Shown piece after piece: positions 5,429 to 10,020 of a stretch of DNA of 10,020 bases (within the stretch, counting starts at the first letter, position 1; each line of letters starts with the position of its first letter). Below the pieces are notes generated by a model. It searched no databases. It worked only from the letters and a program-made list of their open reading frames with translations, and was not told the origin of the DNA. The position numbers and the translations under genes are program-made. Source of the DNA: Burkholderiaceae bacterium (GTDB lineage Bacteria; Pseudomonadota; Gammaproteobacteria; Burkholderiales; Burkholderiaceae_C); assembly GCA_023268425.1 (NCBI GenBank), contig JALRFN010000292.1:1-10020 (forward strand), in the 5' to 3' direction.

Positions 5429-5689
5429 ATGGCACATAAGAAAGGCGGCGGCTCAACGCGAAATGGCCGCGATTCCAAGCCCAAGATGTTGGGTGTGAAG
5501 GCTTTTGGCGGTGAGCTGGTCACAGCTGGTTCCATCATCGTGCGTCAGCGTGGTACCCGTTTCCATGCCGGCAGCAACGTGGGCATGGGCCGCGATCACA
5601 GCTTGTTCGCGACGGTCGACGGCCACGTGGCTTTCGAAGTCAAAGGCCCGCTGAAGCGTCAAACCGTGAACATCGTTCCGGTGCAATAA
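5429..5689 (+). CDS. rpmA: 50S ribosomal protein L27
   Basis: Large-subunit protein whose N-terminal tail reaches towards the peptidyl transferase centre. The 86 residues begin MAHKKGGGSTRNGRDS, directly in the mature form as in most Gram-negative bacteria, with no cleavable N-terminal extension of the Firmicutes type. The conserved RQRGTRFHAGSNVGMGRDHSLFA block spans about 39-61. AAGGAG, overlapping the rplU stop codon, lies 9 bases before the ATG. A strong terminator follows, so the rplU-rpmA unit is separated from obgE. Confidence 0.98.
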   Translation: MAHKKGGGSTRNGRDSKPKMLGVKAFGGELVTAGSIIVRQRGTRFHAGSNVGMGRDHSLFATVDGHVAFEVKGPLKRQTVNIVPVQ

Positions 5690-5712
5690 GTCCTCAGGGC
5701 TTGTTGATCACG

Positions 5713-5744
5713 AACAAAAGGCCCGTCTCGACGGGCCTTTTGTT
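5713..5744 (+). terminator. Intrinsic terminator after rpmA
   Basis: A perfect 14-bp stem (5713-5726 with 5731-5744), core GGCCCGT/ACGGGCC, loop CTCG, with the T-rich side CCTTTTGTTATT trailing out. It is symmetric enough to stop transcription from both sides, and lies 24 bases past the rpmA stop codon. Confidence 0.9.
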
Positions 5745-5829
5745 ATTGGAAACGGCAGGCCTAGGCTTGCCTGAATAGAAATTTTTCAGTGAACACCCAA
5801 TCTCCTGCCTGGCTGGGGTCAGTGGTTTT

Positions 5830-5835
5830 TACAAT
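5830..5835 (+). promoter_or_regulatory. -10 box of obgE, very close to the ATG
   Basis: TACAAT (5/6 match to TATAAT) ends 6 bases before the obgE ATG at 5842, so initiation 7 bases downstream would fall on or next to the A of the ATG. No good -35 is visible (best is CTGGCT at 5809-5814, 15 bases upstream), and no ribosome binding site precedes the ATG. Confidence 0.45.
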
Positions 5836-5841
5836 CTGAAC

Positions 5842-6924
5842 ATGAAATTCGTAGACGAAGCGACGATTGAAGTGGCCGCAGGCGACGGCGGGAATGGCTG
5901 CGCGTCGTTTCGCCACGAAAAGTACAAAGAGTTTGGCGGTCCCGATGGCGGGGACGGGGGCCGGGGGGGCCATGTGTGGGCTTACGTTGACCCCAACATG
6001 AACACCTTGATTGACTATCGCTACCAGCGCAAATTCGAAGCCAAGCGCGGCCAACACGGCATGGGCTCCGACATGTACGGCGCCAAAGGCGACGACGTGG
6101 TGTTGAACCTGCCCGTGGGTACGGAGATTTACGACGAAGAAACTGGCGACTTGCTGTTTGAGCTGTTGACCCCCGGTGAACGGGTGCTGATCGCCAAAGG
6201 CGGTGACGGCGGCTTTGGCAATTTGCACTACAAGAGTTCCACCAATCGGGCGCCGCGTCAAAAGACCATGGGCCACGCGGGCGAGAAACGCGCAGTGCGG
6301 CTGGAACTCAAGGTCTTGGCCGACGTGGGCTTGTTGGGCATGCCCAATGCCGGCAAGTCCACGCTGATTGCTTCCGTCTCCAACGCGCGCCCCAAGATCG
6401 CGGACTACCCGTTCACGACGCTGTATCCCAATTTGGGCGTGGTGCGTGTGGCGCCCGAAAAAAGCTTTGTGATTGCCGACGTGCCGGGCTTGATTGAGGG
6501 CGCCTCAGAAGGTGCGGGATTGGGGCACCAGTTTTTGCGCCATTTGCAGCGCACGCGCTTGCTCTTGCATTTGGTCGATGTCGCACCGTTCGATGAGAGC
6601 GTCGACCCCGTCCAGCAGGCCAAGGCCATCGTCGCAGAGTTGAAAAAATACGACGCCGAGCTTTACGCTAAACCGAGGTGGTTGGTGCTGAACAAGCTGG
6701 ACATGGTGCCTGAGAACGAGCGCGAAGCGCTGGTGGCCGACATCAAAAAACGGCTGCGCTTCAAAGGGCCGGTGTACGCGATTTCTGCCTTGGCGCGGCA
6801 AGGTTTGGAAACCTTGATGCTGGACGTGTACGAGGCCATTGCCCAGGTGCAAAAAGCCGAACAGCCGCCTGAGCCTGCTGATGTGGACCGTCGATTTGAC
6901 CCGCGCTTCGAACAGACGAAATAA
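5842..6924 (+). CDS. obgE: Obg-family GTPase ObgE/CgtA
   Basis: Essential ribosome-associated GTPase involved in 50S assembly and stress responses. 360 residues. The N-terminal Obg fold with its glycine-rich loops occupies 1-158 (AGDGGNGCASFRHEK at 13-27, GGPDGGDGGRGG at 32-43, GGDGGFGN at 120-127). The GTPase domain follows: G1 GMPNAGKS (166-173), G2 region with TT at 192-193, G3 DVPG (213-216), G4 NKLD (284-287), G5 SAL (315-317). The variable C-terminal tail is short and ends in a DRRFDPRFEQ segment. The start is fixed by the conserved MKFVDEA N-terminus. proB begins 21 bases later, and the two probably share a transcript, a pairing common in Burkholderiales. Confidence 0.97.
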   Translation: MKFVDEATIEVAAGDGGNGCASFRHEKYKEFGGPDGGDGGRGGHVWAYVDPNMNTLIDYRYQRKFEAKRGQHGMGSDMYGAKGDDVVLNLPVGTEIYDEETGDLLFELLTPGERVLIAKGGDGGFGNLHYKSSTNRAPRQKTMGHAGEKRAVRLELKVLADVGLLGMPNAGKSTLIASVSNARPKIADYPFTTLYPNLGVVRVAPEKSFVIADVPGLIEGASEGAGLGHQFLRHLQRTRLLLHLVDVAPFDESVDPVQQAKAIVAELKKYDAELYAKPRWLVLNKLDMVPENEREALVADIKKRLRFKGPVYAISALARQGLETLMLDVYEAIAQVQKAEQPPEPADVDRRFDPRFEQTK

Positions 6925-6945
6925 CCTTTCTCTTGAGATCTACCC

Positions 6946-8079
6946 ATGAGCCACTCTGATTTGATGCGTCACGCCAAGCGCGTGGTGGTGAAGGTCGGGT
7001 CGAGTTTGGTCACCAACGACGGGCGCGGCTTGGATGAGCAGGCCATTGCCCAATGGTCGGCCCAGCTCGCGGCCATGGTGCGCAGCGGCAAAGAGGTGGT
7101 CATGGTCAGCAGTGGTGCGGTGGCCGAAGGCATGAAGCGCTTGGGTTGGGCCACGCGACCCAAAGCCTTGCACGATTTGCAAGCGGCTGCGGCTGTAGGC
7201 CAAATGGGTTTGGTCCACATGTACGAAAGCAAATTGCGTGAGCATGGCGTGGCCAGCGCACAGGTCTTGTTGACCCACGCCGATTTGGCTGATCGCGAGC
7301 GTTATTTGAATGCGCGTTCCACCTTGGTGACGCTGCTTGATTTGAATGTCGTGCCCGTGATCAACGAAAACGACACCGTCGTCACCGATGAGATCAAGTT
7401 TGGTGACAACGACACCCTGGGTGCCTTGGTGGCCAATTTGATTGAAGCCGACGTGCTGATCATCTTGACCGATCAAACCGGCATGTACACCGCCGATCCG
7501 CGCCGAGACCCCAAAGCCGAGTTTCTGCATGTCGCGCAAGCCGGCGACCCCGCACTCGAGTCCATGGCGGGTGGTGCCGGCAGTGGCATTGGCAAAGGCG
7601 GCATGATCACCAAAGTCTTGGCCGCCAAGCGCGCCGCCAGCTCGGGCGCCTCGACGGTGATTGCCTCCGGCCGAGAGCCCGATGTCTTGTTGCGCTTGAT
7701 GCGCGGCGAGTCCATTGGTACCTGTTTGCTGGCGCACACGCCCAAGTCACAGGCGCGCAAGCGTTGGATGGCCGATCATCTGCAACTGCGGGGCGCAGTG
7801 CGCATCGACGCGGGCGCGGTGGCCAAAGTCGTGCAAGAGGGCAAGAGCTTGTTGCCGATCGGCATGACCGCCGTGATCGGTGATTTTTCGCGCGGTGACG
7901 TGATCGCCATCCAAGACGAGTCGGGTCGTGAAGTCGCGCGCGGATTGGCCAATTACGCGGCCAGCGAAGCGCGTTTGATTTGCCGCAAATCGTCCAGCGC
8001 CTTGGAGGCGGCTTTGGGTTATGTGACCGAGCACGAGATGGTGCACCGAACCAACTTGGTGCTGGTGGCTGCAGCCTGA
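6946..8079 (+). CDS. proB: Glutamate 5-kinase
   Basis: Phosphorylates glutamate with ATP to gamma-glutamyl phosphate, the first step of proline synthesis. 377 residues, the normal size for the two-domain form. The amino acid kinase domain (about 8-262) has VKVGSS (15-20), SSGAVAEG (55-62), NENDTV (140-145), FGDNDTLGA (152-160), LTDQTGMYTADPR (174-186) and the glycine-rich GSGIGKGGM (212-220). A C-terminal PUA domain follows (about 282-362). The full length suggests ordinary proline feedback control. A weak GAGAT lies about 6 bases before the ATG. The gene follows obgE closely; no strong terminator is visible in the 26 bases between it and the convergent permease gene. Confidence 0.97.
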   Translation: MSHSDLMRHAKRVVVKVGSSLVTNDGRGLDEQAIAQWSAQLAAMVRSGKEVVMVSSGAVAEGMKRLGWATRPKALHDLQAAAAVGQMGLVHMYESKLREHGVASAQVLLTHADLADRERYLNARSTLVTLLDLNVVPVINENDTVVTDEIKFGDNDTLGALVANLIEADVLIILTDQTGMYTADPRRDPKAEFLHVAQAGDPALESMAGGAGSGIGKGGMITKVLAAKRAASSGASTVIASGREPDVLLRLMRGESIGTCLLAHTPKSQARKRWMADHLQLRGAVRIDAGAVAKVVQEGKSLLPIGMTAVIGDFSRGDVIAIQDESGREVARGLANYAASEARLICRKSSSALEAALGYVTEHEMVHRTNLVLVAAA

Positions 8080-8105
8080 GTGCGCAGGCCGCAGCTGAAG
8101 AACCA

Positions 8106-8873
8106 TCAGTGGTTTTGGGAGCCCCGGTGCGCCCAGGCCGTGGTGTGCTTCTCTAGCCAACTGAACAATTCGTACATGATCATGGCCATGGCCCCGACCA
8201 CCACCAAGCCAGAGAAGGCCAAACCCATTTGCATCGCAGAGCCCGCCGAAATCAACAGGTAGCCAATGCCCTCATTGGAGGCCGTCATTTCGGACACGGT
8301 GGTGCCCACAAAGGCCAAGGTGATGGCCACTTTGAGTGAGGCGTAAAAGTAAGGCAACGAGCGTGGCATGCCGACTTTGATTAAGACGTCCCAGCGCTTG
8401 GCACCCAGCACCCGCAGCACGTCTTCCAGCTCCGGCTCTAGCGTCGCTAGTCCAGTGGCGATGTTGACCATGATCGGGAAAAAGCTGATCAAAAACGCGG
8501 TCAGGATGGCCGGGCCAATGCCAATGCCAAACCACACCACCAAAATCGGCACAAAGGCCGCTTTGGGCAGGGCATTGAAGGCGGTCATCAGCGGGTAGAC
8601 GGCGGCGTAGGCCATGCGCGAGCTGCCGATCAAAAAGCCCAACAAAATCCCCACCACGATGGCCAAGCCAAAGCCGGCCATGGTCACCCAGAAGGTGCGC
8701 CAGGCGTGCCCGGCGATCACATCGGCATAGGCCACAGTTTGTTCGGCGATGCGCCAAGGGCTGGGAAACACGAATTCGGAGACGTCGAAAAGTGTGCACA
8801 TGGCCTGCCAAAGCAGCAGGGTCAACACCAGCAAGGTCCATGGAGCCCAGCGTTCACGTTGCGCAGTGGTCAT
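8106..8873 (-). CDS. ABC transporter permease, nitrate/sulfonate/taurine type
   Basis: Inner-membrane channel subunit of an importer (SsuC/TauC/NrtB-like, BPD_transp_1 family). 255 residues with about six hydrophobic segments: roughly 11-28, 61-84, 88-115, 119-140, 180-195 and 216-237. The EAA-type loop that contacts the ATPase is at 150-175 (EDVLRVLGAKRWDVLIKVGMP, then RSLPY). The segment FNALPKAAFVPILVVWFGIG (99-118) is typical of this subfamily. The gene begins 11 bases after the ATPase stop codon, and its ribosome binding site (GAGG) overlaps that stop, so the two are translationally linked. The substrate is not identifiable; candidates are sulfonates, nitrate, aromatic acids or pyrimidine precursors. 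Confidence 0.9.
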   Translation of the reverse strand: MTTAQRERWAPWTLLVLTLLLWQAMCTLFDVSEFVFPSPWRIAEQTVAYADVIAGHAWRTFWVTMAGFGLAIVVGILLGFLIGSSRMAYAAVYPLMTAFNALPKAAFVPILVVWFGIGIGPAILTAFLISFFPIMVNIATGLATLEPELEDVLRVLGAKRWDVLIKVGMPRSLPYFYASLKVAITLAFVGTTVSEMTASNEGIGYLLISAGSAMQMGLAFSGLVVVGAMAMIMYELFSWLEKHTTAWAHRGSQNH

Positions 8874-8884
8874 GTGTGTTTACC

Positions 8885-9697
8885 TCAGTTGGGGATGGCG
8901 CCGCCATGGCGCATGGCGCCGATGTGGCCGCGCAATTCGTGCACGATGTCGGTGAATGCCGGGGTGTAAGTCACTTCCAAATCGCGCGGACGAGGCAAGT
9001 CGATTTCGCGGCGCACGACAAAGCGGCCAGGGCTTTTGCTCATGACATAGACTGTGTCGGCCAAAAACACCGATTCGCGCAAGTCGTGGGTGACCAAAAT
9101 GACGTTGAAGCGCTGCTCACTCCACAGGTCGCGCAGCGTGCACCACAGCTCCTCGCGGGTGAACGCATCCAAGGCCCCAAAGGGCTCGTCGAGCAAGAGC
9201 ATTTGCGGTTCGTGAATCAGCGCCCGGCAAATCGACGCCCGCTGTTGCATGCCGCCGGACAACTGCCACGGGTATTGGTCTTCGTAACCTTTGAGGCCGA
9301 CCGTGGCCAGCAGGTGACGGGCACGCTCGACGTATTCGTCTTTGCGCTGGCGAAACTGTGAGCGGTGGGGCTCAACAATTTCCAGGGGCAACAAGACGTT
9401 GTCCAGTGTTGAGCGCCAAGGCAACAACGATGGGGCTTGAAAGGCCATGCCGCTGATTTTCAGGGGGCCATCGACCAATTGCCCACCCACACGAATTTGT
9501 CCGCGCGTCGGTTTTTTGAGGCCCGTGGTCAACTTCATGAAAGTGGACTTGCCACAACCTGAGGGGCCAACGATGGCGATGAACTCACCGCGTTGGACCT
9601 CCAGGTCAATGGCCTCCACCGCGAATTGGTTTTGCGCCAACAAGGTCTCGTTGTAAGCCAACCAGACGTCTTGGAATTGAACAAAGGCTTCTGACAT
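8885..9697 (-). CDS. ABC transporter ATP-binding protein, nitrate/sulfonate/taurine type
   Basis: Cytoplasmic ATPase powering the importer (SsuB/TauB/NrtD-like). 270 residues with every catalytic motif: Walker A GPSGCGKS (44-51), Q-loop Q87 in FQAPSLLPWRS, signature LSGGMQQR (146-153), Walker B MLLLDE (166-171) with the D-loop GALD (174-177), and H204 in VTHD. The LLPW element after the Q-loop is usual in this subfamily. The start is set at 9697 because AAGG lies 6 bases upstream and the N-terminus MSEAFVQFQDV begins the first strand normally; the frame remains open 16 codons further, but that reads into a perfect hairpin. It looks functional. Confidence 0.93.
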   Translation of the reverse strand: MSEAFVQFQDVWLAYNETLLAQNQFAVEAIDLEVQRGEFIAIVGPSGCGKSTFMKLTTGLKKPTRGQIRVGGQLVDGPLKISGMAFQAPSLLPWRSTLDNVLLPLEIVEPHRSQFRQRKDEYVERARHLLATVGLKGYEDQYPWQLSGGMQQRASICRALIHEPQMLLLDEPFGALDAFTREELWCTLRDLWSEQRFNVILVTHDLRESVFLADTVYVMSKSPGRFVVRREIDLPRPRDLEVTYTPAFTDIVHELRGHIGAMRHGGAIPN

Positions 9698-9714
9698 GTC
9701 GTGCCTTGCGTGGC

Positions 9715-9753
9715 CACACAACATGGGGCGCCAGCAGCGCCCCATGTTGTGTG
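9715..9753 (-). other. Intercistronic 17-bp perfect stem-loop
   Basis: Bases 9715-9731 pair perfectly with 9737-9753 around the loop CAGCA (TGCTG on the transcript). It lies 16 bases after the binding-protein stop codon and 17 bases before the ATPase ATG. On the transcript strand it is followed by GGCCACG, not by a U run, so it is a poor intrinsic terminator. Stems in this position often protect the upstream binding-protein mRNA from 3' decay. Confidence 0.75.
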
Positions 9754-9769
9754 TTGGGGGACGAAAAAA

Positions 9770-10020
9770 TTACTTGAGGATGTTCAGCTCGGCTGTGCTG
9801 GGCAGGAAGCTGCCGTTCCAAACGGCGTCCGATTGGATGCGGGTCTTGGTCTTGTAGGCGTCGGAGACCTGAGAGGCCATCAAAGCCAAGCGCGGCCCGC
9901 TGGTCACACCAAAGCCCTCGGCGCGTGCAGAAGGGCTGTTGATAACGGCGTCGATGGCGAGTTGCAAGCGGCGAGTCTCCAACTTGGTGTTGATGATGCC
10001 GTCACGGGCTTTGACGAACT
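9770..10020 (-). CDS. ABC transporter substrate-binding protein, C-terminal part
   Basis: The frame is open from the window edge (10018, beginning FVKARDGIINTKLE) to a TAA at 9770-9772, giving the last 83 residues. The content (QLAIDAVINSPSARAEGFGVTS, then VWNGSFLPSTAELNILK) is of the kind found at the end of NMT1/SsuA/TauA-like periplasmic binding proteins. The next two genes downstream on the same strand encode the matching ATPase and permease, which is the main support. The signal peptide and ligand-binding residues lie outside the window, so neither export nor ligand can be judged. Confidence 0.75.
   Translation of the reverse strand, partial: FVKARDGIINTKLETRRLQLAIDAVINSPSARAEGFGVTSGPRLALMASQVSDAYKTKTRIQSDAVWNGSFLPSTAELNILK

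Noticed and set aside
8101..8116. Short hairpin AACCA/TGGTT with TTTT between proB and the permease gene
   Set aside because: The stem has only 5 pairs and is AT-rich; it overlaps the permease stop codon and is too weak to call a terminator.
9698..9745. 16-codon upstream extension of the ABC ATPase
   Set aside because: It lies inside the perfect 9715-9753 hairpin, and the extra residues (MGRCWRPMLCGH...) are unlike the family; the ATG at 9697 has AAGG nearby.

Overview
The window looks like a betaproteobacterial chromosome, most likely a member of the Comamonadaceae (Burkholderiales). This rests on the octaprenyl diphosphate synthase / rplU / rpmA / obgE / proB neighbourhood, the GC-rich codon use and the protein sequences. 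The genus is an inference and was not tested by any search.

Region 1 (1-2901) is accessory DNA next to a tRNA gene. Reading away from tRNA-Pro(CGG) on the minus strand there are: a P4-type tyrosine recombinase, an unrecognised 135-residue gene, an AlpA-family excisionase/regulator, an unrecognised gene of about 93 residues, and the first 86 codons of a primase/helicase-like replication gene. At base 141 the primase gene is cut by the end of an IS21-family insertion sequence. Its istB C-terminus, duplicated subterminal repeats and TG/CA tip can all be read at the left edge. The gene order (tRNA, int, small gene, alpA, small gene, primase) is that of a P4-like satellite or integrative genomic island. 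The rest of the IS, any island cargo and the far attachment site lie to the left, outside the window.

Region 2 (2902-8079) is core chromosome: tRNA-Pro(CGG), a short-chain dehydrogenase/reductase, ispB on the opposite strand, then rplU-rpmA (ribosomal proteins L21 and L27) ending at a strong terminator, followed by obgE and proB. Three control regions stand out. A stem-loop begins at the predicted first base of the rplU mRNA. A perfect TATAAT box lies inside the first codons of the longest ispB frame, so ispB may start further downstream. A -10 box sits so close to the obgE ATG that its mRNA could be leaderless.

Region 3 (8106-10020, minus strand) is a three-gene ABC importer of the nitrate/sulfonate/taurine type: a substrate-binding protein (C-terminus only, running off the window), an ATPase and a permease. 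A perfect 17-bp stem-loop separates the binding-protein gene from the ATPase gene, a layout that commonly lets the binding protein be made in excess. The substrate cannot be told from this sequence.
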